Below are positions 18,930 to 28,150 of a stretch of DNA of 64,000 nucleotides, piece after piece. Numbering within the stretch: position 1 is the stretch's first letter; each line of letters opens with the position of its first letter. The stretch lies in contig DASTVZ010000164.1 of NCBI GenBank assembly GCA_035758845.1, positions 6,484-70,483 of the forward strand. Direction: 5' to 3'. This stretch comes from JALZOC01 sp035758845. Lineage in GTDB: Bacteria; Acidobacteriota; Vicinamibacteria; Vicinamibacterales; 2-12-FULL-66-21. The notes beneath the pieces are model-generated. The model saw only the letters and a program-made list of their open reading frames with translations, was not told the DNA's origin and searched no databases. The translations under genes were made by a program, and so were the position numbers.

Positions 18930-19622
18930 ATGCCTCGGTCTCCACTGCCCGCGATCACACGCGACATCGTCAACTGCAATCGCTGTGCGCGGCTACGCAC
19001 GTATTGCGAACAAATCGCCCGGGAAAAGAAGGCCGCACATCGAAACGACACGTACTGGGGACGGCCAGTCCCCGGCTTCGGCGATCCTCTCGCGCGCGTC
19101 GTCGTGCTCGGGTTGGCGCCAGCCGCACACGGGGCCAATCGCACCGGGCGCGTTTTCACAGGAGATGGATCCGGCGACTTTCTCATGCGCGCGATGCACG
19201 AGACAGGGTTCGCGAACATTGCGACCTCTCGGCATTCGACCGACGGCCTGATCTTGAAGGACGCGTACATTCTCGCAGCAGTCAGATGCGCACCACCCGG
19301 GAATAAGCCAAGCCCGCGCGAGATTGCAGCCTGCCATCCGCATCTGGTCGCGGAGGCGGCAGCATTGCGACAAACAAAAGTGATCGTCGCGCTTGGTCGA
19401 ATTGCATTTGATGCGGCGTGGCGATTGCTCGGGGATCGCGGCGTCGCGCTTCGCCCCAAGCCGATTTTCGGACACGGCCTCGTCTACCATCCCCCCGGCG
19501 GTCCCGTCGTGATCGCGTCGTACCATCCCAGCCGGCAGAACACCAATACGCGCAAGCTGACACCCGGCATGCTGAATGCCGTTTTTGCAGCCGCCGCGCA
19601 GTTCGCCCGCTCGGGCGCTTGA
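18930..19622 (+). CDS. Uracil-DNA glycosylase, family 4/5 type
   Basis: A 230-residue protein of the iron-sulfur uracil-DNA glycosylase group. It has early cysteines (NCNRCARLRTYC), GLAPAAHGANRTGRVFTGD with the active-site loop, a second pair of cysteines (VRCAPPGNKPSPREIAAC) and the late motif SYHPSRQNT. The GLAPAAHGANRTG form points to family 5 (UdgB-like), which removes uracil and other deaminated bases. ATG at 18930 avoids overlap with lipA; it is 13 bases downstream and may be co-transcribed. Confidence 0.88.
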   Translation: MPRSPLPAITRDIVNCNRCARLRTYCEQIAREKKAAHRNDTYWGRPVPGFGDPLARVVVLGLAPAAHGANRTGRVFTGDGSGDFLMRAMHETGFANIATSRHSTDGLILKDAYILAAVRCAPPGNKPSPREIAACHPHLVAEAAALRQTKVIVALGRIAFDAAWRLLGDRGVALRPKPIFGHGLVYHPPGGPVVIASYHPSRQNTNTRKLTPGMLNAVFAAAAQFARSGA

Positions 19623-19760
19623 CAAATACGCGTTTCACGACTTCTCATCCTTCTTCACCGAACGCTCACGACGCGGATGAACTCCGTCGCGTACGCTGTC
19701 GTTAGTTTAGAGCTCGTTTCAACACCTCTTCACGCAAGGCAAGGCGGCACGAAAGATGAC

Positions 19761-19823
19761 GCGAGCGAGCGCAGCGAAGCGAGCCACGGGAGCGGAGCGG
19801 GGCATTGGGGCCCTGCGAGCGAC
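19761..19823 (+). repeat. GC-rich leader repeat, copy 1
   Basis: A run of GAGCG/AGCGA units followed by GGAGCGGAGCGGGG and GGGGCCCTGCGAGCGA, about 75 bases before the first B12-type radical SAM gene. The same pattern recurs at 21290-21350 before the second radical SAM gene and, inverted, at 31600-31660 between aceF and lpdA. Confidence 0.6.
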
Positions 19824-19898
19824 CGCCCGCCTGCGCCAAGGCTCAGGCGAGGTCTCGCCCAAGCGCTTCGCGCGAAGGCGGATGCTGGGGAGTACAGA

Positions 19899-21242
19899 AT
19901 GAGGATCGCGTTGGTTTCGCCGAAAGGACCGCTGTATCGCCATCGCGGCGGTATCTTCCGGCGCTCTCTGCGATACGCACCGCTGACGCTCACTACCCTC
20001 GCATCGCTCGTGCCGCCGGAACTCAATCCGGAATTCGTTCTCGTCGACGAGGGGATCGACGACGTCAATCTCGATCTCACTGCCGATGTCATCGGCATGA
20101 CCGTGATCACCGGCACTGCCCCGCGCGCCTATGAACTGGCCGCGAATTTTCGATCGCGCGGCATTCCGGTTGTCCTCGGCGGTCCTCACGTGACGCTTGT
20201 GCCCGACGATGCGCAACCGCACGCCGACAGCATTGTCGCTGGCTACGCCGAAGACACCTGGCCAGAGCTGCTCCGCGATCTCCAGGCGGGAAGACTGCGG
20301 CCGCGGTATGTCCAGGCACCAGGTCTGTCGCTCGCAGGACGTCCGCTTCCTCGGCGCGATCTGCTGCCACAAGCACGCTTTCTCACCAACAACGTCTTCG
20401 AGGCAACGCGCGGCTGCATTCACAACTGCGATTTCTGCACGGTGCCGGCCGCGTGGGGACGAAAACCGTTTCAAAAACCGGTCGAGGATGTGGTCGCGGA
20501 TATCCGGCACCATCGTGCGCGCAAGCTGATCTTCGTCGATCTCAACCTCATCGCGGACCGCGAGTATGCCGCACGACTCTTTGAGGCGCTGACGCCGCTT
20601 CGCGTGCAGTGGTATGGACTGTCGACGGTGTTGCTCGCTGATGATCTGCCGCTGCTGAAGCTTGCCGCGCGCAGCGGATGCCGAGGGCTCCTCGTCGGAT
20701 TTGAATCGATCGTGGCCGGGAATCTCCGCGATTCCAGCAAAGTCTTCAACAAACCTGCGCACTTCGCGCGCGTCGTGGATCTCCTTCATGCGCATGGCAT
20801 CGCCGTTTACGGCTGCTTCGTGTTCGGCATGGATCACGACACGCCGGATGTGTTTCTGCAAACGGCGCGTTTCGCGGTCGAAGCGGGCATCGACCTGCCG
20901 CGATTCGCGATCGTCACGCCGTTTCCCGGCACGTCGCTGTATCACCGCCTCGATCGCGAAGGACGAATTCTGACCCGGAACTGGGAGCTCTACGACGGGC
21001 AACACGTCGTGTTTCAACCACACAGGATGAGTGTTCGAGAGTTGCAGGAGGGCACCGAGCGCGCCTGGCGGTACACGTATTCGATTCCGTCGATCGCGCG
21101 CCGTCTCAGAGTCTCGCCTGCCCCAAAGTGGATCGCACTCAGCGCGAACCTGGGATATCGACATTACGCGCACAATCTCGAACGGTTTTATAACTGCGAC
21201 TGGATCATCGGTGGCGATAGTCGGTCGCCCGCCGTAGCCTAA
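19899..21242 (+). CDS. B12-binding domain radical SAM protein
   Basis: A 447-residue protein with an N-terminal cobalamin-binding-like Rossmann domain (residues about 1-125: DVIGMTVITGTAPRAYELA, IPVVLGGPHVTL) and a radical SAM domain with CIHNCDFC (CX3CX2C) near residue 175. The C-terminal helices resemble BchE/oxidative cyclase-like methyltransferase families. It begins MRIALVSPKGPLYRHRGG, and GGGGAG lies 7 bases before the ATG at 19899, which decides this start. It probably performs a radical methylation or rearrangement. It precedes a second enzyme of the same architecture and the operon from 21.4 kb. Confidence 0.85.
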   Translation: MRIALVSPKGPLYRHRGGIFRRSLRYAPLTLTTLASLVPPELNPEFVLVDEGIDDVNLDLTADVIGMTVITGTAPRAYELAANFRSRGIPVVLGGPHVTLVPDDAQPHADSIVAGYAEDTWPELLRDLQAGRLRPRYVQAPGLSLAGRPLPRRDLLPQARFLTNNVFEATRGCIHNCDFCTVPAAWGRKPFQKPVEDVVADIRHHRARKLIFVDLNLIADREYAARLFEALTPLRVQWYGLSTVLLADDLPLLKLAARSGCRGLLVGFESIVAGNLRDSSKVFNKPAHFARVVDLLHAHGIAVYGCFVFGMDHDTPDVFLQTARFAVEAGIDLPRFAIVTPFPGTSLYHRLDREGRILTRNWELYDGQHVVFQPHRMSVRELQEGTERAWRYTYSIPSIARRLRVSPAPKWIALSANLGYRHYAHNLERFYNCDWIIGGDSRSPAVA

Positions 21243-21289
21243 TTCTGGTGATGACGAAAAGGGGTTCAATGTCACCTTGCGTCGGCGAA

Positions 21290-21350
21290 CGAGCGCGCGA
21301 GTGAGCCCACGCGAGCGGAGCGGGGATCGCGGGGCCCCGCGAGCGAGCGT
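21290..21350 (+). repeat. GC-rich leader repeat, copy 2
   Basis: Contains GCGAGTGAGC, GAGCGGAGCGGGG and GGGGCCCCGCGAGCGAGCG, matching the leader at 19761-19823 in order and spacing, and again immediately upstream of a B12-type radical SAM gene. Confidence 0.6.
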
Positions 21351-21360
21351 GTAGGGGAGT

Positions 21361-21383
21361 CCGAGGGGCGAAGCCCCTCGGAG
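21361..21383 (+). promoter_or_regulatory. Hairpin abutting the ribosome-binding site of the second radical SAM gene
   Basis: Nine-base perfect arms ccgaggggc (21361-21369) and gcccctcgg (21373-21381) around GAA. The Shine-Dalgarno-like CGGAG at 21379-21383 overlaps the distal arm and is 5-6 bases before the ATG at 21389, so pairing would partly hide it. Confidence 0.5.
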
Positions 21384-21388
21384 TGATT

Positions 21389-22744
21389 ATGCGATTAACG
21401 TTGATTCATCCGTGCATCGGCCGGCAGCCGGGACAGCGCTACATTCGATCCTGGCAGATGGAGCCGTTGCCGCCAGCAACGATCGCGGGGCTCACGCCCT
21501 CGGACGTGACCATTCGGTTCTACGACGATCGAATGGAAATCATCCCCTACGATGAACCGACCGATCTGGTCGCGATCAGCGTCGAGACGTACACGGCAAA
21601 ACGCACGTATCAGATCGCCAGCGAATACCGGCGTCGCGGCACCCCCGTCGTGATGGGTGGCTTTCACCCCACGCTCTGTCCGGATGAAGTGCAAGAGTAC
21701 GCGGAAGCCATCGTCATCGGAGAGGCTGAAGGCGTGTGGCCCGAGCTCATCGATGATTTCCGTCATGGCCGGATGCAGCGACGCTACCGCTCCACGTCGC
21801 GTCCATCGTTGCAGGGACTCCGCCCCAATCGAAGCATCTTTCGCGGCAAGCGATATCTGCCACTTGGTCTCGTCGAGGCCGGACGCGGCTGCCATTTCAA
21901 GTGCGATTTCTGCGCCGTTCAAGCGATGTTCGGCTCGACGCAGACACGTCGTCCGCTCGACGAAGTGATCGCCGAGATTGCGTCGATCCGCAAGACGAAG
22001 AAACTGTTCTTCTTCGTTGACGACAACATCACGTCCAACCTCTCGCAGGCCAAGGATTTTCTCCGCGCGCTGGCGCCGTTGGGTATCCGGTGGGTCAGTC
22101 AGTCGAGTATCAACGCTGCGCACGATGAAGAGTTCCTGTCGCTTCTGTCGCAAAGCGGTTGTCAGGGCGTGCTGATTGGATTCGAAAGCCTCGACCCTGC
22201 CGCGCTCGCCGCAATGAACAAGAGCTTCAACGCCATGCGTGGAGGATACGAGGTCGCGCTCACAAACCTCAGGAGACATCACCTGCGGTTGTACGGCACG
22301 TTTATCTTCGGTTACGATGCCGACACACCCGACAGTTTCCGACGATCGGTCGAGTTCGCGGCCGCGCACCGCCTTTACATTGCCGCGTTCAATCACCTGA
22401 CGCCGTTTCCCGGTACGCCGCTCTACGCGAGACTCTCCGCGGAAAACCGGCTCCTCTTCGAACGCTGGTGGCTGGACGATCGCTACAGATACAACATGGT
22501 GCCGTTTCGTCCGGCGGCGATGAGTGCCGACGCGCTGCAACGCCACTGCCTCGAAGCGCGACAATCGTTCTATTCGTGGCCGAGCATCACCCGGCGCGCG
22601 TTCGACCCGGTGAACCGATCCGACTTCTTCATGTTCCGAAATTTCTTTCCAATCAACGGCATGCTTCGGGTCGATACCAATCGACGCGATGGCTTTCCTC
22701 TAGGTGACGAGGCATGGGGCGGGCAACTGCTGCGCGTGCACTGA
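21389..22744 (+). CDS. B12-binding domain radical SAM protein (second paralogue)
   Basis: A 451-residue protein with the same order as the gene upstream: cobalamin-binding-like domain (DLVAISVETYTAKRTYQIA, TPVVMGGFHPTL) and radical SAM domain with CHFKCDFC near residue 170. GFESLDPAALAAMNKSFN and the PGTPLYARL segment are typical of this family. The start at 21389 is preferred over the GTG two codons earlier because GGAG is better placed. Its 3' end overlaps the next gene by 31 bases, beginning a chain of overlapping genes to 30.1 kb. Likely a radical methyltransferase or cyclase in that pathway; substrate unknown. Confidence 0.85.
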   Translation: MRLTLIHPCIGRQPGQRYIRSWQMEPLPPATIAGLTPSDVTIRFYDDRMEIIPYDEPTDLVAISVETYTAKRTYQIASEYRRRGTPVVMGGFHPTLCPDEVQEYAEAIVIGEAEGVWPELIDDFRHGRMQRRYRSTSRPSLQGLRPNRSIFRGKRYLPLGLVEAGRGCHFKCDFCAVQAMFGSTQTRRPLDEVIAEIASIRKTKKLFFFVDDNITSNLSQAKDFLRALAPLGIRWVSQSSINAAHDEEFLSLLSQSGCQGVLIGFESLDPAALAAMNKSFNAMRGGYEVALTNLRRHHLRLYGTFIFGYDADTPDSFRRSVEFAAAHRLYIAAFNHLTPFPGTPLYARLSAENRLLFERWWLDDRYRYNMVPFRPAAMSADALQRHCLEARQSFYSWPSITRRAFDPVNRSDFFMFRNFFPINGMLRVDTNRRDGFPLGDEAWGGQLLRVH

Positions 22745-23880
22745 CACCACGCGAGCTGGCATCGGCGCCAAGATTCGACATCAGGCTTGCTGAAGCCGCT
22801 GATGACGTGGAGATTCGTCGTCTCCTGCGTGAACATGCGTTGCCCGGAGACGTCACACTGACGTTGGAACGGGAGCCTGACGGCGCCATCGCGAGTGCCA
22901 TCGAAGGAGATGTACATCAGACGATGGTCGCTCGCGAGCCTGTCAGCGGCCGGATCGCCGGGGTCGCCGGCCGTGCCGAGCGTGCCGTCTTCGTCAACGG
23001 GCAGGTCACACGTCTCGGCTACCTCGGGCAGCTTCGCACGAATGCTCGAGGACATCGTGTGGCGTCGCTGCTCGACGAGGGCTTTGCATTTTGTCGAGCG
23101 CTCCACGGTCGCGGAGACGTGAGCGCTTACTTGACGGCCATCGTCGAGGACAACCATGCCGCGCGGCGCGCCCTCTGCGGTCTCCGTTCGCGCGACGCTC
23201 CAGCTTTTGAACGTGTCGGAACACTCGTGACCCTTGCGATCCGGCGTGGACATCGACGTCCGCTACCGAACCGCAAGGACATCGAGATCCGCCGAGGGTC
23301 AATCGAACTGCTGGACGACATCGTGGCGTGCCTGAATCGCAACGGAGCGCGTCACCAGTTCGCGCCCGTGTGGACGGTTGATGACCTGCTCTCGACGACG
23401 CGAACTCCGGGGCTGGCGGCTGACGATTTTCTCGTCGCGCTACAGGGACGGCGGGTCGTCGCGTGCGCTGCTCTCTGGGACCAGCGCGGCTTCAAACAGG
23501 TTGTCGTCCGCGGCTACGCACCGCAGCTGGCAAGATGGCGCCGCGTCATCAACGTTGCCGGACCGTTGTTCGGCGTTCCGGCATTGCCACAGATTGGCTC
23601 GCCGCTCGAGTTCGTCTATCTCTCTCACGTTGCCGTTGACGACGACCGCACCGAGGCCATCGCGGCGCTCGTGGCAGAAGCTCGCAGGCAGCTGCCGGCA
23701 GGCGTCAGTCACATGGTGACTGCATTCGCAGAAAGCAGTCCACTGCTGGCCATCGCTTCCGAGGTCGCTCCACACCGGACGTATCGCAGCGTGCTTTATC
23801 TGACGTACTGGCCCGACGGCCGGCATTTCGTCGAATCGATTGACACACGGCTCCCCCATCCGGAGGTTGCAATTTTATGA
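22714..23880 (+). CDS. GNAT-fold acyltransferase-like protein
   Basis: A 388-residue protein. Residues about 20-155 show a GNAT-like core: IRLAEAADDVEIRRLL at the start and LRTNARGHRVASLLDEGF resembling the acetyl-CoA loop (R-x-x-R-G-x-x-x-A). The second half (from IEIRRGSIELLDDIVACLNR) may be a second GNAT-like domain, giving a double-domain arrangement as in FemAB or N-myristoyltransferase-like enzymes. It overlaps both neighbours (31 bases upstream, 4 bases ATGA downstream), so it is translationally coupled in the operon. It could transfer an acyl or aminoacyl group; nothing identifies the substrate. Confidence 0.7.
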   Translation: MGRATAARALTPRELASAPRFDIRLAEAADDVEIRRLLREHALPGDVTLTLEREPDGAIASAIEGDVHQTMVAREPVSGRIAGVAGRAERAVFVNGQVTRLGYLGQLRTNARGHRVASLLDEGFAFCRALHGRGDVSAYLTAIVEDNHAARRALCGLRSRDAPAFERVGTLVTLAIRRGHRRPLPNRKDIEIRRGSIELLDDIVACLNRNGARHQFAPVWTVDDLLSTTRTPGLAADDFLVALQGRRVVACAALWDQRGFKQVVVRGYAPQLARWRRVINVAGPLFGVPALPQIGSPLEFVYLSHVAVDDDRTEAIAALVAEARRQLPAGVSHMVTAFAESSPLLAIASEVAPHRTYRSVLYLTYWPDGRHFVESIDTRLPHPEVAIL

Positions 23881-24620
23881 CTCCACTCGTCTGCGCTCCG
23901 CCCGCCGCCCGCCTGCATGGGCGCGTGGTCGAGACATGCACACTAAGCGCGAGCCTTCGTGACGCGATGTTCACGTTGCTGACGTCGCACTTCGTCGGTG
24001 TGGACAGAAGGACGTTCGAACGAGACCTTGACGAAAAACGCTGCGCCATTCTCCTCGAAGACGATGCCAGCCGCCTGCGCGGTTTCTCGACGATGGTGGT
24101 GTATGAAAGCCACGCGGCCGGCCGGTCTGTCTGGGTGGTGTATTCCGGCGATACGATTGTCGATCGCGCCTGGTGGGGAACTCCGGCTCTCGCACGAAGC
24201 TGGGTCCGTGCGGTACGTCAACTCGCGCCGGCGAACGTGCGCGACGTTTACTGGTTGCTCCTGACGTCAGGATTCAGAACCTACCGGTTTCTGCCAGTCT
24301 TCTTCCGTGATTTTTACCCGCGCTATGACTCGCCGTGGTGTCTCGAACAGGAACTGCTTTCGGCGTTGGCGCGCGAGCGGTTCGGCCCGCAGTACGACGA
24401 CGCATCAGGAATCGTCCGCCTCAGGAAACCTCAGGTGCTCGCTCCCGATCTGATCGGACTTCCCGCAGGACGGCTGACCGATCCACACGTTGCATTCTTC
24501 CTGACCCGCAACCCGGGATTCGTCCGTGGTGACGAACTCGCGTGCCTTGCCCGCATTGACGATTCCAACCTGACGCCTGCCGCTCGCCGGATGACGCGCG
24601 CATCGCTGGCAGAGGACTGA
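23877..24620 (+). CDS. Hypothetical protein, possible second GNAT-like enzyme
   Basis: A 247-residue soluble protein starting at the ATGA overlap with the preceding gene. Features such as FVGVDRRTFERDLDEKRCAILL, GFSTMVVYESHAAGRSVWVVYSGDTIVD and FRTYRFLPVFFRDFYPRYD recall acyltransferase-like proteins of GNAT shape, but no firm acetyl-CoA motif is visible. It is followed after one base by the GH3-family gene, so it belongs to the same operon. I do not recognise a named family. Confidence 0.65.
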   Translation: MTPLVCAPPAARLHGRVVETCTLSASLRDAMFTLLTSHFVGVDRRTFERDLDEKRCAILLEDDASRLRGFSTMVVYESHAAGRSVWVVYSGDTIVDRAWWGTPALARSWVRAVRQLAPANVRDVYWLLLTSGFRTYRFLPVFFRDFYPRYDSPWCLEQELLSALARERFGPQYDDASGIVRLRKPQVLAPDLIGLPAGRLTDPHVAFFLTRNPGFVRGDELACLARIDDSNLTPAARRMTRASLAED

Positions 24621-24621
24621 C

Positions 24622-26250
24622 ATGACGCTCGCTTCCGCGACCGTCAACGCGTTATGGGGCGCCGCGAGTTCACCGGCGTGGCTCGGCTTTCGTCGAGCGC
24701 TGCAGACGCCTGCGATCGTTCAGCAGCGTGTCCTTCTCGCGTGCCTGCGGCGAAACGCGGATACTGCGTTCGGACGTGCACACGGGTTCGCCAGCATACA
24801 GTCGATCGCCGAATACCAGCGGCAGGTTGCGCCGGCGTCGTACGACGACCTTGCGCCGCTGGTGCATCGCGCGGCACAGGGGGAACCGCGCGTCCTCACG
24901 CACGCGCGAATCGAACGGCTGGTGCCATCATCCGGCTCGACGGCCGCCACCAAATTCATTCCGTTCACGGCGGAGCTGCGCGCGGAGTTTACGGCGGCAG
25001 TTGATGCGTGGCTTGTCGATCTGTTCAGACGCGATCCTGCGCTCATGTCCGGGCCGTCGTACTGGTCGATTTCTCCTGCCGTCACACACCGACCATCATT
25101 TCCAGGGAGCGTTATTCCGATCGGCTTTGATCACGATAGCCAGTATCTCGGCGGCGCGCGGCAGGCGCTTGCTCGATGCATTCTCGCCGTGCCGGATGTC
25201 GTCGCACGGATCCCCGAGGTCAGCGCGTTTCAATACGTCACGGCACTCTTCCTGCTGCGCGCCCGCAATCTCCGTATCGTCTCGGTCTGGCATCCGTCGT
25301 TTTTCGACAGGTTGCTCGACCAGGTTGCGGTCAGCCAGGATCGGCTGGTTTACGACATCGCACACGGAACGTTGTCCATTTCACCGCCGCTTGCACCTGA
25401 GGTCGCGAAAACGGTGGCGTCGTTGCTTCACCCGAATCGCAAGCGTGCCGACGAAGTGAGAAAGGCGGGCGCGCATCCGCGGCAACTCTGGCCGCAGCTG
25501 TCGCTGATTAGCTGCTGGGCCGATGGCCCGTCTGCGGCCGCGGCGTCGCAACTGGCAAGTCGATGCAGCGGGATCGCCGTGCAACGAAAGGGCCTCCTCG
25601 CCACAGAAGGTGTCGTCACTATCCCGTTCGAAGGATGTCATCCGATTGCGATCCGCTCGCATTTTTACGAGTTTGCCGACGCGGATGGTCGTATCAAGCT
25701 CGCGCACGAACTCGAGCGAGGGCTCGAGTACAGCGTGCTGCTTACAACCGGCGGCGGCTTATATCGATACCGACTCGGCGATCGCGTCCGTGTTGACGAT
25801 GCGATCGACAACACTCCCTCGTTACGCTTCGTTGGCAGGGACGATCGCGTATCCGATCTCTTCGGTGAAAAGCTGAGCGATGGTTTCGTGTCGGGAGTAC
25901 TCGAGCAGCTGTTTGCCGGTATTCCGCCACAGTTCGCGTTACTGGCACCACATCGCACGGCCGGACGATTCGCGTACGCGCTGTTCGTGTCGCCGGATAC
26001 GTCAATACATCCGGATCTGGCCGCGCGGCTGGAACAGGCCCTTCGATGCAATCCTCACTATGCATGGTGTATCGATCTCGGTCAGCTTGCACCGGCGCGA
26101 ATCATTCGGGTCGGCGCCGGTGCCAATCGCGCATTCGTCGAGGCGTGTGTGGCGAGTGGCCAGCGGCTGGGTGATGTCAAGCCGGCATCGCTGTCGAGTG
26201 CCACCGATTGGTCTGAGCGCCTTCCGGCGGTCGCGGAGAGTGCATGTTGA
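24622..26250 (+). CDS. GH3 auxin-responsive-promoter family protein (acyl-adenylating amide synthetase-like)
   Basis: A 542-residue protein of the GH3 family. The adenylate-forming signature SSGSTAATKFIPFT lies near residue 105, and LTTGGGLYRYRLGDRVRV near residue 375 matches the conserved ATP-binding motif III. GH3 enzymes in plants couple carboxylates such as jasmonate or auxin to amino acids through acyl-adenylates; bacterial members are mostly uncharacterised. Located between acyltransferase-like proteins and a diiron oxygenase, it may activate a carboxylic acid and join it to an amine. It overlaps the next gene by 7 bases. Confidence 0.85.
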   Translation: MTLASATVNALWGAASSPAWLGFRRALQTPAIVQQRVLLACLRRNADTAFGRAHGFASIQSIAEYQRQVAPASYDDLAPLVHRAAQGEPRVLTHARIERLVPSSGSTAATKFIPFTAELRAEFTAAVDAWLVDLFRRDPALMSGPSYWSISPAVTHRPSFPGSVIPIGFDHDSQYLGGARQALARCILAVPDVVARIPEVSAFQYVTALFLLRARNLRIVSVWHPSFFDRLLDQVAVSQDRLVYDIAHGTLSISPPLAPEVAKTVASLLHPNRKRADEVRKAGAHPRQLWPQLSLISCWADGPSAAAASQLASRCSGIAVQRKGLLATEGVVTIPFEGCHPIAIRSHFYEFADADGRIKLAHELERGLEYSVLLTTGGGLYRYRLGDRVRVDDAIDNTPSLRFVGRDDRVSDLFGEKLSDGFVSGVLEQLFAGIPPQFALLAPHRTAGRFAYALFVSPDTSIHPDLAARLEQALRCNPHYAWCIDLGQLAPARIIRVGAGANRAFVEACVASGQRLGDVKPASLSSATDWSERLPAVAESAC

Positions 26251-27230
26251 CCGCGGCGACCGAAGCGCCCCGCCGCAGCACGTTGCAGCGCCTGGCAACG
26301 GCACCTGTACGGCCGCGCGAAGGCGACATCGAGTGGGACACGCCGATCGATCGCTCGCGCTGGTTCTTTTGCGAGACGCTCACGCCGCTGTACTACGCGC
26401 CGATTTACCGCGATCTCGACCTCGAGCACAGGCGACGTTACAACCAGCTGACCGCGATGATGGCCAACGAGATTATCGCCTTCATGGAATCGGAGTTTCT
26501 GGTCGCGACGCTGACGGCGGTGATCTCCGACCTCGACCCCAACGACTCCGGCGATCTCCGAGCCGCGGTCATACGGTTTGCTGAAGACGAGCGCCGGCAC
26601 GCGGATGTCTGGTGGAATCTGAATCGCCTGAGCGAACCTCGTTGGTATGACCAGGCCAGGTGGCGTCTGATCAAAATCCCGCGGGGCATTCTCTCAGCCG
26701 CGCGATTCGTTGCCCGTCACCCGATCGTGTTTCCGCTGGTTTTCTGGCTGCAGCTCGCACAGGAAGAGCGCTCGCTCGAAATCTCGAGACGCTGCATGCG
26801 CCTGCCCGCACGGTCCATCGAACCGCGCTATCTCGGCGCGTACGGCGCACATTTGCCGGACGAAGCGCGTCATGTGCAAATCGATCGATTCCTGATCGAG
26901 CGCTACTACGCCAAGCGAAACGCGATGGTTCGACACACGTCGGCGTGGCTGATGAAAACGATCGTTCGCATGCTGCTGGTCACGCCGGTCCATTCGACGG
27001 CGCATGTCGTCCGCATTCTTGCAGCCGAGTATCCGGAGCTGGCGCCGCTCGTGCCACAAATGCTGCGCGAGCTCGAGGCGCTCGGCTGCAACATCGACTA
27101 TCACGAGATGATGTACTCGCGAGACGCGACGCCGGTGACCTTCGCGCTGTTCGACGAATACCCGGAATTTCATGCGATGCGTGAAGTGCTGCTCGCGTAC
27201 GAACCGCATCGGGCAAGGAGAGAATCCTGA
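26244..27230 (+). CDS. AurF-like diiron oxygenase
   Basis: A 328-residue helical protein with the spaced carboxylate/histidine ligands of the AurF group: ANEIIAFMESEF, EDERRHADVWW, EERSLEISRR and PDEARHVQIDRF. AurF oxidises an aromatic amine to a nitro group through an N-hydroxylating diiron centre; relatives act on other amines or carry out other oxidations. Helices between residues 150 and 180 are hydrophobic. It starts inside the GH3 gene and ends with a TGATG overlap to the desaturase, so it is coupled to both. An N-oxygenase step in the pathway is the simplest reading. Confidence 0.8.
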   Translation: MLTAATEAPRRSTLQRLATAPVRPREGDIEWDTPIDRSRWFFCETLTPLYYAPIYRDLDLEHRRRYNQLTAMMANEIIAFMESEFLVATLTAVISDLDPNDSGDLRAAVIRFAEDERRHADVWWNLNRLSEPRWYDQARWRLIKIPRGILSAARFVARHPIVFPLVFWLQLAQEERSLEISRRCMRLPARSIEPRYLGAYGAHLPDEARHVQIDRFLIERYYAKRNAMVRHTSAWLMKTIVRMLLVTPVHSTAHVVRILAAEYPELAPLVPQMLRELEALGCNIDYHEMMYSRDATPVTFALFDEYPEFHAMREVLLAYEPHRARRES

Positions 27231-28150
27231 TGGCGCGCCGCTATCGCATACCAGACGCGCTCAACGTTGTCGTGATTGTGCTGCAAATCACTGGAGTCGC
27301 GGCGTGCATCTGGATACTGGGTTCGGTGCGCAGCGCTCCAAGTTTGTTGCTCGTCGCGGTCGCGTTCGCGGTCGTCATGAACTCCGTTTACGCGACGATT
27401 CATGAAGCCGAGCACCGAATGCTGTTCAGTAACCGCCGGGTGAATGAAGCTGCCGGTGTTCTGCTGGCGTTACTCTTTCCAGCACCGTTTCATCTGTTGC
27501 GACAGGGGCATCTCGGACATCACCTGAGAAATCGCTCCGACGACGAGGCATTCGATCTCTATTTTGATGGCGAACATCCGATCTGGAAGCAGCTGCAACT
27601 GTATGGCATTCTCACCGGTTGTTACTGGCTGGTCGCGGTGCTCGCTAATGTCGTCGTCCTCGTCGTGCCTTTCGTCATGCGGCGCGAGCACTTCGAGTTC
27701 GATCGCCCCTCAGCCGCCTTCATGGATGCTCTCAACCCTCGTTATACCAACCATATCCGCGCCGAGGCGATCGCGGTGATCGTGCTGCACGCAACGGTTA
27801 TCTTCACGCTCGGCATTCCATTCTGGAAATATTCGGTCATGTACGCGGGGTTCGGATTTTCATGGTCTGCCATGCAGTACGTGCATCACTTCGGCACGAC
27901 GCGGCATGTACTCGAAGGAGCGCGCAACCTGTGGCTATGGGGCCCGGTCGATCTCGTGTGGCTCCATCACAACTGGCACCTGACCCATCACAAACACCCG
28001 ACAGTGCCATGGGTTCATTTACCGGCGCTGGGACGAGAGGAGAACCCCCGGCGGGAGTTCCTCCCCATTCATTACTTGCGGATGTGGAGTGGACCACGCA
28101 AAGCGAGCGAACACGTGGAGAACCGGTATGCGGGACGCGTTATCCGCTGA
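27230..28150 (+). CDS. Membrane fatty acid desaturase/hydroxylase
   Basis: A 306-residue protein with four or more membrane segments (VVVIVLQITGVAACIWIL, LLLVAVAFAVVMNSVYA and others) and three histidine boxes: HEAEHR, HLGHH and HLTHH. This is the membrane diiron desaturase superfamily, which inserts double bonds or hydroxyls into acyl chains. It overlaps the AurF-like gene by one base (TGATG) and the next gene by 23 bases. Its presence suggests a lipid or long-chain intermediate in the pathway. Confidence 0.88.
   Translation: MARRYRIPDALNVVVIVLQITGVAACIWILGSVRSAPSLLLVAVAFAVVMNSVYATIHEAEHRMLFSNRRVNEAAGVLLALLFPAPFHLLRQGHLGHHLRNRSDDEAFDLYFDGEHPIWKQLQLYGILTGCYWLVAVLANVVVLVVPFVMRREHFEFDRPSAAFMDALNPRYTNHIRAEAIAVIVLHATVIFTLGIPFWKYSVMYAGFGFSWSAMQYVHHFGTTRHVLEGARNLWLWGPVDLVWLHHNWHLTHHKHPTVPWVHLPALGREENPRREFLPIHYLRMWSGPRKASEHVENRYAGRVIR

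Noticed and set aside
17930..21275. Frames of about 510 residues antisense to lipA, the uracil-DNA glycosylase and the first radical SAM gene
   Set aside because: The sense strand encodes recognised enzymes with intact motifs; long antisense frames are expected in GC-rich DNA.
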